64,000 nucleotides of DNA, taken from Symbiodinium natans. Taxonomy: Eukaryota; Sar; Dinophyceae; Suessiales; Symbiodiniaceae. The notes beneath the pieces were generated by a model that had not been told where the DNA came from, did not search any database, and saw only the letters and a list, made by a program, of their open reading frames with translations. Of the stretch, positions 12,701 through 23,959 are shown piece by piece. A program made the translations under genes and the position numbers. The stretch spans positions 1 through 64,000 of the forward strand of contig CAJNDS010002478.1 in assembly GCA_905221605.1 (NCBI GenBank), in the 5' to 3' direction. Positions within the stretch are counted from its first letter, which is position 1. Each line of letters opens with the position of its first letter.

Positions 12701-12795
12701 CTGAAGTCATCTGAGATCACCCAACCTCATGCCCCAAACCCGACAGGTCGGACCTTGTGCGTAGCCAGGCGGTCGAGGTTGCCGCGCAGCTTCTC
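9782..12795 (-). CDS. RPC3: RNA polymerase III subunit RPC3, C-terminal exons
   Basis: This continues the gene that starts at 16303. Exon 11818-11672 reads WIVDWDRACECLRSMA, then VRDRFGKIGLRIFNLLLEE. It joins in phase 0 to 11345-11298 (KLEEGQIFKIAMIPIL). Together they match the conserved winged-helix segment of RPC3, whose human form has a similar ERFGS..ARIFRL...AMIP order. Exon 9844-9782 (DMRRVVPSMLDLAYNSILNL) matches the following helix. A 42-base exon at 12795-12754 (EKLRGNLDRLATHK; CAG acceptor, GT donor) fits between the two halves but is less sure. The exon after AMIPIL and the C-terminal helix were not found. The donor after 11672 is GT, and the one after 11298 is probably GC. Roughly 310 residues are recovered, against about 530 usual for the family. 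Confidence 0.75.
10765..10825. repeat. Short telomere-like tract
   Basis: GTTTAGGGTTTAGGG-type units lie inside an intron of the RPC3 gene. Confidence 0.8.
12266..12605. repeat. Degenerate GAGCCACCGA repeats
   Basis: The phrase AGCCACCGAAC or AGCCACCGACC recurs about ten times at irregular spacing within an intron of RPC3. Confidence 0.7.
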
Positions 12796-13358
12796 CTGTG
12801 AGCTGAAGATTGCACTTCAACGGGATTGCACACAAATTGGAAGCCTCTGGATGTCGCAACCCCCATCACTTCCTATAGCTCGTCTCTCCTTGACCCGCGA
12901 TGGGTCGCGGCCCTCGCTCTTGGCCAACCCTGCACACAGATCCGTTGACAGCTTTTGGACCAATTCTGAGTGGAGGCTCAAGAAAGTTCGGGTCTCGAGC
13001 CTGATTCTGTTGTGATCTCTCCATGCAAGGAGACAGCACTTCAAACTTGCAAGCACCTGGCGGCTCTTGGGCTCCAACCCAGGTATCTTGCATATATCTC
13101 CTCCAGGTCGGCGTACTTCGTAGTCACGCCTTCGCCACCTTTGCAGGCAAGGAGTATGACCCGAGACGGCATGAGTATGAAGTGCTTGCCGTACTCCTGA
13201 AGCTGCAAGTCCAGAGCCGAGCAGCTGTGGTTAAGAACCACAAAATGCAGCAAGGCAAACATCGCCATGGCTTCGTTGTCACCCAATTGCTCCTTCTCTC
13301 AACTGCTTTTTTTTATGCTTCGAGCTAGATGCCTTGCTGGTCTGAATGCCCCTCCGTC

Positions 13359-16303
13359 CTCCACCAGCCTGCATAGAGCGGCTTTGCGAAGACAAAGGTC
13401 AAGGTTCACCCTGTCGAAACGGTAGACCGCCTGAAGCTTAGGCTTCAAAGGCTTCAGAAGTATGCGCTTGAAAAGCTATCCTGGGACCTGTCCTGTTTCA
13501 CTTCTTTGGCTGGCTCCTCTTTGGCCGGCTCCTCGTCTTTGATGGGCTCCGGCGTGCCAGCTATGAGATCATCCACCTCCAGCGTGACCACCGAAACCTA
13601 AACCTGGAACTGCTGAACATCAGCCCCCATGACAGTACCTGGTAATTCCAATCCTTTCTCCGGAAAATGACGATGATGCTCAGGCTGCCGGTGCTTGTGC
13701 TGGTGCTGGTGCTGCTGATGGTGGCGGTGCTGCTACTGCTTCCAAGGCCCCGCAAGTTGAACTAACTACTGACTCTGACAACCCCATCACCAGTCCTGAA
13801 GTCACGATGCCAGATCGTGAGCCCACGTACGACATCATACCAACCGCACAGCCCTAGAAATGCCACATAAAGTGCCCGAGCAATGCCCTAACCCATGCCT
13901 TGGCAACTTAAACAATGGCAGCCCTAAGCCCTGGGCCTCCAACCGCCTCTTTCGTTCCTCGGGCCTCGGCGCCTTCGCCCCTCGCGAAGCCTGGGATCCT
14001 TGGGCCTTCCCTGGGCGGTGGGTGTGAAGCAGTGCAGGGCTTTAGACGGTCAAACTCCCATCGTGTCACGGCCATATGCAACCCACAGGGCACAGCTGCG
14101 TTCGACACAGGTTACAATCCTGCATCCTTCTCAGTCGGAACGGAAACAGGTGCGGTGCAAGCGATCAGGCACTATGACAAAGTCAAGAACTTTATTTGAT
14201 TCTTGAGGCTTGAACGTTGGGGAAAGTCAAGGCGATTGAAAGTGTGACAGTGATTGAGTCTGTGCGGAGGCTGATGTCATAGCTTCCTTCACCCCGCTAC
14301 ACCTGCATGCGTTCTGCGTTTCTCCTGTCTAGAAATGATCCACAAACACTTCAAAGCCCAAAGCCCCGACCCAATGTTTTTGGGCTTCTGGGCTTGGGTG
14401 GAGATGGGCCAGCAAAGACCTGAGTCAAAAGCAAGAAAAGATGACGTTGGTACGTAGCACAACTTACCGAGCCAGAGCGAAGCTCAACAGCACCAACACT
14501 TCTGAGGGTGGCCCGAAAACCTGGCTAGGGTGTCGCGTTACGCAAATATTTGTCTTCTGAACGCGTACTTCCAACAACAGGCCTCTGCTGACAGAGAATG
14601 GGGAGGCCGTAGGCCCAGCTTGAACTCGCTCGTTCAGAGTCCTGAGTTTCACTGCTCATAAGGTTCAGAAATTCCTGAATTTCACGAGCTTACGCTAAGG
14701 GCAGACCTTCCTCAAGCCTGAGATACTACCTTGAGGATAATATCAGTCAAAGCACCGGTCTCCGGCATCGACTGGACGCAGGATCCGCTCCGTAACCAAA
14801 TTTTTCAAGGTCTCCTAACCAGCCGACGTGTCTCTGGGACTCTGCACACTTCAACATGCAGCATTCCTCACTCCGATCGCGCCGACCCTCTGGTTTTGGG
14901 GTGCTTCAGCTTCGTGCTTGCCCAGTACCTCGAGCCCGAAATCCTCATCCCTGAACCCTTCAAGCTTCCTCAAGTATCTCGGCAGAAATGCCCGAAGCGG
15001 ATGCCGCCTGAGGGCTGAGGAGATATCGACTTCACGAGGTCTAGAGTTTATGGGCTGAGGGTTTGACGATACGGGCGTGGGGCGTTTCTCTGAGGTTAGA
15101 GCGAGCCGCCTTGATGACGCTATGAAGGCATCGTCAAATTGTTTCGGGTTTGGGATTTTGTGGGGGGCTTGGGACTTTGGAGGGTGTTCCAAACGCATTT
15201 GCGTATGGAGGTGTAGGGCGCACGTCTCTGAGCTATTGAGCCTTGAACCCTCAAACCCGAAGGCCTCGTCCAGCAACACTTGCTGGGCAGCACGGCCGAA
15301 CTTCAACACCACTTCCAGCAGCTCCTGCCCCTGGATCAAAGTGGGGGGTCAAGGTTGGAGGCTTGAAAGCTTGGAGGCTTGGAGAGATTGGAAAGATTGG
15401 GAGCCGGTTTGAGCGCTGTCCTGCTCACCGTACTTGCGTCTCACGTACTCCAAGTACTGCGGGAAGCGAACGCGCGCAAGGACTTCATCAATGTCCAAGG
15501 CATACACCTGTGACGTAGAAGGAAAAGCTCTACGATTCTACAACCTCACTTGTTCAACTGCCGCACATGGTGCGTCAGGGCGCGCCTGGACATGGCATTT
15601 CCCATCTTGCGACTGCCGGAACGGATGACAATTGACCAGACCGTGCTGCGTCAGCACCAGCATGGCGTTGCGGACCTGCTGAAACGGCAGTTCCTCATCG
15701 TCAAAGCTCTCCTGCAGTTTCACAAAATCCACGGAGGCTTCCAAGCCCTTTCAATTCGAAACCTGTTTGTCTCCTGCCAATACATGCCGACTGCCACTGA
15801 AAGAATTTGTTTTGCCCCGTTTCCTCCTTGCCGAAGGCCAAGATCTCTCGGATGGTCAACTGCCCCCGTTCCAGCAGCATTCCAGCAATCTTGGCCACCA
15901 CATCTCCGAACGCGTCCTGGCACTTCGGAACTAGCAACCTTTACGTGCTGAAAGACAAACATTTGCTTGCGACTTCTCAGCTGACGCTCGAATCACAGGT
16001 GTGGATTAAGTGTTACAGTGATGGTTGGGGAATTGGTGAGAATAGCGATTTGAAATCCTACAGGAGACTGCTGTAGCTTTTGGTCCGAAGACGTAAAACA
16101 TATTGCACACTTGGGGCTGATAGCTCCAACGTGTCATTAGGCAAAAACACCAGTTCGCTCTTAACACGGCAACCCAATCCATGAGCTTGCTGATCCGTTT
16201 GCAACACCCAAAACGTCATACAGGCAAATTCTCTCCGCTCGTTTCTGAACCACCGGTCCTGCAAAAGGTCCACGGCCAAGCGGAGAGCATTCGGGGAATC
16301 CAT
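13359..16303 (-). CDS. RPC3: RNA polymerase III subunit RPC3 (POLR3C/RPC82), N-terminal exons
   Basis: RPC3 is a winged-helix subunit of the RPC3-RPC6-RPC7 initiation subcomplex of nuclear RNA polymerase III. The start codon is at 16303. Exons with matching phase are 16303-16259 (MDSPNALRLAVDLLQ), 15916-15827 (DAFGDVVAKIAGMLLERG), 15711-15586 (LPFQQVRNAMLVLTQHGLV), 15507-15421 (DEVLARVRFPQYLEYVRRKY) and 15330-15265 (QELLEVVLKFGRAAQQVLLD). These follow the order and spacing of the animal RPC3 N-terminus. Less certain exons are 14814-14765 (ETLKNLVTERILRPV), 13597-13493 (acidic linker, DEEPAKEEPAKEVKQ) and 13430-13359 (AVYRFDRVNLDLCLRKAAL, resembling the YWQANLDRF region). Donors are GA or GC, and every acceptor is AG. 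The exon between 15265 and 14814 was not found. The family is recognised from memory. Confidence 0.8.
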
Positions 16304-16810
16304 GCTTTTCTTGAGTGTCTCGGAAGACGCCCATTATGATCTACAACAAAAATGGATTTCGCTACTGAAAGCTCCAGATTCACAAAAAACGCATCGTCAT
16401 GCAGGTCGCGTTGTCATGCAGTTTGCATTCTCATGCAGTTCAGGTCAAAGCAGCAAACACCGTGCAGCTCCCTGCCATGCAGAAGCAGAATGGCTGCGAA
16501 ACGGTGAGAGAGTTTGCTTATTTGCATGTACTTGACAGACACATTCTGCCACGAAGTCCTCGCTCAAGCATTTTAAGGGTGGTCTTCGAGAAGAGTCTTC
16601 GTTATTGTTGATGCGGGGCGCTGGCGGTGGGGCACCCGCAAATTCTCGGCGCCGACAACAACCCTCTCTGGGGAGAAGCTTAGAGGATGTAAGGGGGTAA
16701 GGGAGTCCTTGGGCTTCGAGGAGCTTAGAGACGTTAAGACTGTATTTGGGGTCGGGGCTGGCAGCCCCATGGATGCCCTGACAACTCGAAGGTAACATAT
16801 TCATATTCTT
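16304..16810. other. Upstream flank of RPC3, no gene recognised
   Basis: This lies 5' of the RPC3 start on the minus strand. It probably includes the 5' leader and the trans-splice acceptor expected for a dinoflagellate gene, but no specific signal can be assigned. Confidence 0.3.
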
Positions 16811-18240
16811 AATAAAACATAACCGTGTCGAGCTTCTTGCCATTGCTCACTACGACAAGCATATCTCAAGAGGACATGCATCTGTCCTGACAAGTGCTTG
16901 TGGCTGTCCTTAAGGCTTTGCTGCACGACCACCCATCAACCCAACCACCCCTAATACATTCAACCCAAGTAACAGATGTCACGTTATTGTCCGCAACCTT
17001 TTCTCTTGAATACTTGCCTTTCCAGTGCGCCACGGGAGCGAAAAGGAAGCTGCAGTAATCCTGGGCTTGCTTAGACTTAAGATTGAGGAACCTTGGCTTG
17101 AGGGCTTAGGGTTTGGGGCTGTGGGTTTGGGATTTAGCTCATCCTAGAGCCTACACCCCAAGGATATCCGAAACCCTCACCGCTCTTGGGCATTGGAGGG
17201 GATCCCAATCTTAAAATTAGGGGGGAGGTGATCAAGCCGAACGACCTGAAATCCATGGGTGGATCCATGACCCCTTGGCTGGCCTCTTACCTTCTTTCGA
17301 GGGTCTTCAAGTATGGGGCCTTGGGTCTAAAGGGCATAGATTCGGACGCCCAGAAGCTCCTATTCCCGTTTTGTTTTAGGTCGCTTATAAACCTAATTCA
17401 ACCAAAATGGTGAACCCTATTTTCTCCTAGGTTGCCAAAGTGAGCCGGGGCGCGTGGCAGTTTGCTGCCTCTGCAGGTTTAGGATCTAGGGCTCAGGGGT
17501 TTAGGGGGACGTGAGGATAATATATAATAAAACATAACCGTGTCGAGCTTCTTGCCATTGCTCACTACGACAAGCATATCTCAAGAGGACATGCATCTGG
17601 TCCAGACAAGTGCTTGTGGCTTAAGGCTTTGCTGCCCCACGACCACCCATCAACCCAACCACCACCCAAGCAACAGGCGTTTCTCTATTGTCCGCAGTCC
17701 TGTCTCTTGGACATTAGCATTTTCAGCGCGCCTCCGGCTCAAACAGGAACACACAATAATCCTGGGCTAGCTTTGACTTAAGATTGAGGAACTTTGGTTT
17801 GAGGGCTTAGGATTTAGGGCTTTGGGTTTGGGATTTAGCCCTTCATCCTAAACCCTACACCCCAAGTACATCCGAAACCCTCACCCCTCTTGGGCATTGG
17901 AAGGGATCCCAATCTTAAAATTGGGGGGGGAGGTGATCAGGCCGAACGCCCTGACATCTATGGGTGGATCCATGACCCCTTGGCTGGCCTCTTACCTTCT
18001 TTCGATGGTCTTCAAGTATGGGGCATTGGGTTCTAGAAGGCATAGATTCGGACGCCCAGAAGCCCCTATTCCCTTTTTTGTTTTTTGGATCGCTTCTAAG
18101 CCTAATTCAACCAGAAAGGTGAACCCTATTTTCTCCTAGGTTGCCAAAGTGAGCCGGGGCGCTCGGCAATGGTCTGCAGCCTCTGCAGGTGTAGGGTCTA
18201 GGGTTTAGGGTGAATGGTTTAGGGCCTCTGGGATCTTTTG
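16811..18240. repeat. 716-bp direct tandem duplication
   Basis: AATAAAACATAACCGTGTCG starts at 16811 and again at 17527. The two copies run in parallel to about 18240. Shared landmarks include GGATCCATGACCCCTTGGCT and AGGTTGCCAAAGTGAGCCGG. Small differences and indels separate the copies. I see no gene in either. Short open frames are partly shared (for example GGSMTPWLASYLLS) but resemble nothing I know. Confidence 0.9.
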
Positions 18241-18456
18241 GCATTGAGGTTCAGAGGTTGATCCCCCCCCCAACTGCAAACACAATGCTCGTATGACCGC
18301 TTTGGACAGGACTCACGTTTTGGATGGCATCAGGTTCGTCCTGGCAAGCTTTGGATGGATTTTAAAACCGGGAGAGGGGCGGGGGGGGGCCCCCATTAAC
18401 GCTCGTATGATGGTCACGGATTCAAGCAAGCGGAATGCAAGCCGGGGGGGGGGACG

Positions 18457-18495
18457 CCCCCCCCCCCCCCCCCCCCCCCGCCCCCCCCCCCCCCG

Positions 18496-18551
<56 letters not shown>
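18457..18551. repeat. Poly-C tract
   Basis: About 90 C with a few G. This is a likely polymerase-slippage and assembly-error site. Confidence 0.95.
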
Positions 18552-19655
18552 ACTATCATCAAACATAATGCTCGTATGATGGTATCTGTGACGATGACTG
18601 AGGTGCCGGCGCATTTTCGAGCCCTTTTTTCTGTTTGCCTCAGGGCGGCACACGCTTCAGGAATTCCTGCCATTCCAGCTTAGTCCTATTTGAGGTTGAG
18701 AGTGGAGGGCTTGAGGGTTTAGGGGTTGAGGGTGCAGGGTTTAGGTCTGAGAGTGTAGGTTTTTTTCACCGAGGGCTGGGAAGAGAAAAGGACATTTAAG
18801 GCAGCATGGGTTCAATTCAAGGGTATGTCTGGCCCGAGCCTAGCTTCATCCACTAGAAGTTACGGAGATGATTCAAGCTGACGTGTCACTGGACAAAGGG
18901 GGCTGCGGGCGCACCAGTTTGTTGAGCACACCATCAGCATCAGCAACATCGACGATGCCCTCCTCCCCGGAATATATAGGAGCTGTAATTATTCAAATCC
19001 CTTGAGCTGTAAATTTCTCGGAATGTTGCTAGGGTCCTTAGCTGTGGGTCTTACAGGACCGTCGGACTGGGTGCTGGCGCTTCTGCGCTTCTGCCGCCAT
19101 CTCGTCGTGCGCCTGCTGCTCGGCGCTTGCTGTGGCTGTCATTTGTTGGTTGGTGGTAATTGCCAGAAACTATGAAGCTTCAAGACAACTTTCTGGCGAC
19201 CATGGGTGAGCTTGAACAAGTTGGTGGTGAGACCTTGGAACCAGCCCACAGGTTTCGTCTTAAGCTCCCCATCCTATGCCAGTTTCGACACGAACTAGCT
19301 TTGATGTTCATACTCAACATCCAAAGTATAGCTCGACTCACAAATTCGCTGACCTCGAAAGGCTTGGTCAAACTCGCCAGAACGGGATCTGCAAAACCTT
19401 TTCACTTTCTGAAGCGCGACGTGAGATGGCGAAACATCCTGCTGCACGTTTGCGCGCGATCCTCCACATGAGTACTTCCTCCACTCCTTTCTAAGCAGCC
19501 CCGATTTTAGAGGAAAAAGCCTAAACACTGCGGTAATCCAGAACGTCACAAACACACACCTTTCGATCGACGCCAACAGCTCAACCCGAAGCCTAGCCTT
19601 GAGAGCCTTCAACCGTCCAAAACCATAAAAAGCTTCGCAAGATGCTCCGCCGCAC
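18552..19655. other. No gene recognised (3' side of kinase gene)
   Basis: The region lies just past the last kinase exon that I can identify (19656) in the direction of transcription. It may contain further kinase exons or the 3' UTR. It also has short telomere-like strings at 18700-18760. Confidence 0.3.
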
Positions 19656-20901
19656 CTGCAGCAACTCGTCAGCGCAGGGCCGGCTCTCAGCTTCGTGCTG
19701 GACCATTGCCTCGAGCTCTTTACCATTGCTTGACCATTGCTTGGTTAAACGGCTTTTGGGTTCGGAATTTGTGTGGCGCGTGCGCTGGTTTCATCTGCAG
19801 CGAAAGAGCCGCTGCTTGCTCAGTGGATGAGAGACGCATCCGAAGGCTGTCATGAATGAATGAATGAATGTGTGCACCTGCGCATGAGTGCGTTAGTGCG
19901 CTTGTTGGTGCATGCGTCAACGTGCGTGTTGTTGCGCGTGTTGGCGCGTGCGTTGTTGCGCACGTTGGTGCGTGCGTTGGTGCGTGCGTTGACGCGTGCG
20001 TTGGTGTGTGCTTGCCCGCATGTGTGTGTGTGTGTGTGTGTGTGTGTCTGTGTCTCTGTGTGTGTGTGTCTGTGTGTGTCTGTGTCTGTGTCTGTGTCTG
20101 TGTGTGTGTCTGTGTCTGTGTCTGTGTCTGTGTCTGTGTCTGTGTCTGTGTCTGTGTCTGTGTCTGTGTCTGGGTCTGTGTCTGTGTCTGTGTCTGTGTC
20201 TGTGTCTGTGTCTGTGTCTGTGTCTGTGTCTGTGTCTGTGTCTGTGTCTGTGTCTGTGTCGGTGTCTGTGTCTGTGTCTGTGTCTGTGTCTGTGTCTGTG
20301 TCTGTGTCTGTGTCTGTGTCTGTGTCTGTGTCTGTGTCTGTGTCTGTGTCTGTGTCTGTGTCTGTGTCTGTGTCTGTGTCTGTGTCTGTGTCTGTGTCTG
20401 TGTCTGTGTCTGTTCTGTGTCTGTGTGTGTGTCTGTGTCTGCGTTGTGTCTGTGTCTGTGTCTGTGTCTGTGTCCGTGTCTGTGTCTGTGTGTGTCTGTC
20501 TGTCTGCGTCTGTGTCTGTGTCTGTGTCTGTGTCTATGTCGGGTTGTGTCTGTGTCTGTGTCTGTGTCTGTGTCTGTGTCTGTGTCTGTGTCTGTGTCTG
20601 TGTCTGTGTCTGTGTCTGTGTCTGTGTCNNNNNNNNNNNNNNNNNNNNNNNNNNNNNNNNNNNNNNNNNNNNNNNNNNNNNNNNNNNNNNNNNNNNNNNN
20701 NNNNNNNNNNNNNNNNNNNNNNNNNNNNGTGTGTGGGTGTGTGTGGGTGTGTGTGGGTGTGTGTGGGTGTGTGTGGGTGTGTGTGGGTGTGTGTGGGTGT
20801 GGGTGGGTGTGTGTGGGTGTGTGTGGGTGTGTGTGGGTGTGTGTGGGTGTGTGTGGGTGTGTGTGGGTGTGTGTGGGTGTGTGTGTGTGGGTGTGTGTGT
20901 G

Positions 20902-20951
<50 letters not shown>

Positions 20952-21012
20952 CGTGCGCGCGTGCGTGTGCGCGTGTGCGCGTGTGCGTGTGCGTGCGCGT
21001 GTGCGTGTGCGT

Positions 21013-21054
<42 letters not shown>

Positions 21055-22976
21055 CTGTAAAAGCATACCGAGAATTGTGAAGGCTGGTGTTCAAGATGTT
21101 GGTGCAGGGATTGCCTGCAGGGCACAGAGCTTGTTGGATTGTCTGAAACTGGTGCCTTGCTTGCGTGATGGTTCGATTTGTGATTTGTGAAATACTTTTC
21201 GTTAATGGCTGGGCGCTGTCAAACTTGCTGCCTAAACTCTCCCAGGCCTCGATGAGGCGAGCGGCCTCCCACAGCAGGGCTCTAATGGTGGTTTCGTAAG
21301 GTTGAAGAGCTGGGTTTTGAGCTCCGCACTCCTTTTCGGTAGTTGCTGGAAAAGCATGTGCGATACTTGGATGACTTGAATCCCAAACGGCCATATGCTT
21401 AAACCAACTTACCTTGCTATTGCTACTGGAAGGTTCAGGCTAGGGGCTTAGGGAGTCGGGCTCTGGGCTTTAGGAGGCAGAAGGCCTGTTGGGTCGAGGA
21501 CAACTGCACGCGAACTGTATACCACAAAGCACTGGCAGCAAGCACCGAAGCCTGACCAGGAACCCTAGATTCGAGATGCCTTTATCTACAGCAGCCGTCA
21601 GAATTCCTCCCAGCACGCCTTGGGCAGGCTGCTCGTGATGCGCTGGGGCACACCTTGTCCTGCGGTCGGCACGGTATTTGCTAGTCAGCTAGTCCAGCTT
21701 CTACAAGTCTCCCTACTTCTGAGGGCGCCAACTCCGTCATCGACTTTTAAAGTCCAAACACAGGGGGCCCAGCCGTGGCTGCAGCCCAGCTGATCAAGGA
21801 GGGTTGCTCGCTCCATTTCTGCGCGTACCTCGGCCAGGCTCAACACATGACTCGGCCCTTCTTGCCTTGGCTGTTTTAAGGTCGAGAGCCTGCTCTTGGG
21901 ATTGCATGAGACTCGTGATCTCCACCATCTCAGCGCTTTAAAAGTGAGGAGCGCTGCTTGTCCTTTGCGAGTTGACCTTCCTGCAGCGCACGAGCTTCTC
22001 TCTCATGTATTTGGGCTCGGCCACTAAGCTAAACACTTGCATCTACTTCGTTTACACCCATGCACTTTCAACTAAGCCTGTTTAGCGTCAGAAGGTGAGC
22101 ACTGCATCGAAAGGCCTAGATCTAAACCTGTCTCATAGACCATATCCAAATCCTCAACCACCCATCTATTTGTCTTTGCAGGTCAAAACAACCTTTCGAA
22201 GATCAGGGGTTAGGCCCAAGATTAATGCGGAAAAAATCCCTGTGGGCCTGAGGGTAATGCAGCTGATTTTGCTTTTGTAAAGCGTAGAACCCCTCATATG
22301 CTTAACATGTGTGGGTATGTTGGTGACGGCGTGGTGCCGGGGGCAGGCGAAACCCTACAACTAAACCCGACTGCCAAAGTAGTGATCACATGCATTTGGC
22401 TTTACCGAAAATAGGCTGAACAGAATGTGGATTCATGCAGAATGTGTGGGATGCCTCCAGACCTTCCTCCCGACCCGAACCCCTTCCCGACGGCCAAAAC
22501 CCACATCCTACAACCAAAAAATCAAAAATGCTGGGCTCGAAGCATCTTAAGGCTCTGGGAGCGCGGGCCGGGCACAGCATCTCCGCCAGGATAATGCCCA
22601 AGGACTCGGAGGGCAGCAGCTTTCACTTTGCTTCTTTGCTTGAGCGGCGGAGTGTTTCGGGAGTTTCGGGTGGGCTTGAGACTTTTGCTGTCCAGGATCT
22701 GGCGGCTCAAATTTTGGAGGTTGAGGTCTAGGCGCGTGGGCTTTTGCTCTTAGGTTTAACTTTTGGGCCGGGGGCATGCGAAACCCATCCTAATCCAAGC
22801 CTGACGCCGGCATTCTTCGGCACCCCCCCCCCCCCAACCCGCAGGAATGTCGAAGTCTGACTCCTGAAACGTCGCTTTAAACAGAAAGCCCAAGGGCCCA
22901 GCGAAGATATCCGTCTTGAGGCCGTAGGAGCCCAGCTCCCTTTGTTCTGGGCTCGCGTAGACGCGCGTGCCCACAC
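19656..22976 (-). CDS. PEK/PKR/GCN2-like protein kinase, C-lobe exons
   Basis: This is the second half of the kinase whose HRD and DFG exons are at 36.1-35.5 kb. Exon 22976-22903 reads [10 protein letters not shown] and then [10 protein letters not shown], which is the activation-segment end and helix F, with SPE in place of APE. It ends at a GC donor. The next exon starts at 22604 ([12 protein letters not shown]), joins in phase 0 and ends near 22569. A later exon, about 19720-19656 ([19 protein letters not shown] donor), is the RP-containing helix of subdomain XI. The SPEQ...D-F-LG-ILAE pattern is typical of eIF2-alpha kinases such as PKR. At least one exon between 22569 and 19720 is missing from this reconstruction; a 100-N gap and a microsatellite lie there. 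Confidence 0.78.
19990..21058. repeat. TGTGTC / GTGTGTGGGT / TG microsatellite
   Basis: (TGTGTC)n runs from about 20066 to the assembly gap at 20629. Beyond the gap the unit is the 10-mer GTGTGTGGGT (20729-20890), followed by TG and GCGT runs. Open frames on both strands are Cys/Val or Thr/His/Asp/Gln runs caused by the repeat, so no gene is called. Confidence 0.95.
20629..20728. other. Assembly gap (100 N)
   Basis: Exactly 100 N, a common placeholder for a gap of unknown size. The repeat unit differs on its two sides, so the missing sequence includes at least one unit switch. Confidence 0.98.
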
Positions 22977-23959
22977 CTGCCGCGCTGCACTGCGGTGTAC
23001 AGAGGTTCGGCTATGGGTTTTGAAGTTCTTGTTATTTGCGTTCTGCAACATATCTTTTGGAGACGCCAAGAACCAATTGTCGCTGTCCATTGCAGCTCGT
23101 GTGTAATGTCATGGTAGTGCAATGGTATAACGTTTTGCAGGGCCTCTTCGAGTTCAGTTGCAGTCTGAGGCTTTCAGCGTTTCTATCCATGCACGGCAAG
23201 GCCCGACGTTCCATTGCACCAAACCTTGCAACGTATGGTGCTCGACGGGTCAATATAGGGCCGCCGAGTGAAAGACCCTCTGAACACGCCGCTTGAGTGG
23301 TGTGTGACCAAGTCAGACGCGAGATGATTGAGTGATTCAGGAAGGTCTGAACTTCCGCGAGAGACTCAAGAGGCCAAGAACTGCAAACCACACACAGAAC
23401 CCAAAACCCTCACGCTAGGTTCTAGGGTCGGCGCTTAAGGACGCCTTCAGGCTTCCAGGGTCAATTCCTGAACCCTGTTTTGAATGGTAAACCTCTTCAG
23501 CCCTCCAGTTGAAAGCCCCAAGCCCCTAGCATACCCAAACCAAGGCCGAACACGTCCTCAGAAAGGGGCGAGGAATTCATTCCACCCTTGTTTTTACGCT
23601 TTGACCTTTTTGTGGTGCCTCCTTTCAAAGACAGAGGAAATAGAGAATTCTCTTTACCTCTGAAAATCTAAAGCAAATCAAGGTTTTGCTGTTAAGATGA
23701 TTCCTGGAATCGCCACACATAACAAAGAACAAGACTTGGCGTTGATTTGTTGACGTGTTGATGTGTGTTGGTGCGGTGATGTGTGGATGTGCGCAGAGGA
23801 GGTCCAGAGTCCACGGGGGTCTAAGCCTCTAGTATTGTGTCCTCCTGCGTGGAGTAAGCTGTCTGCCTCGAGAGCAGGAGGTTATCCTCTGGTAGAGGAG
23901 CTCCCACAAGTGGAGTTGGAAGGAGGGGTTTCCTCCTGTACGAGTCACTAGGGTGACAG

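Noticed and set aside
13469-13858. Plus-strand exon-like reading (ASYEIIHLQRDHRNLNLELL, then an Ala/Gly/Asp-rich tail)
   Set aside because: The opposite strand gives the acidic RPC3 linker with proper splice sites and the neighbouring RPC3 exons, so the plus reading is more likely the complement. It is not fully excluded.
19720-21394. Open frames of 280-448 codons with Thr/His/Asp/Gln or Cys/Val runs
   Set aside because: Pure products of the TGTGTC and GTGTGTGGGT microsatellites, and they cross an N gap.
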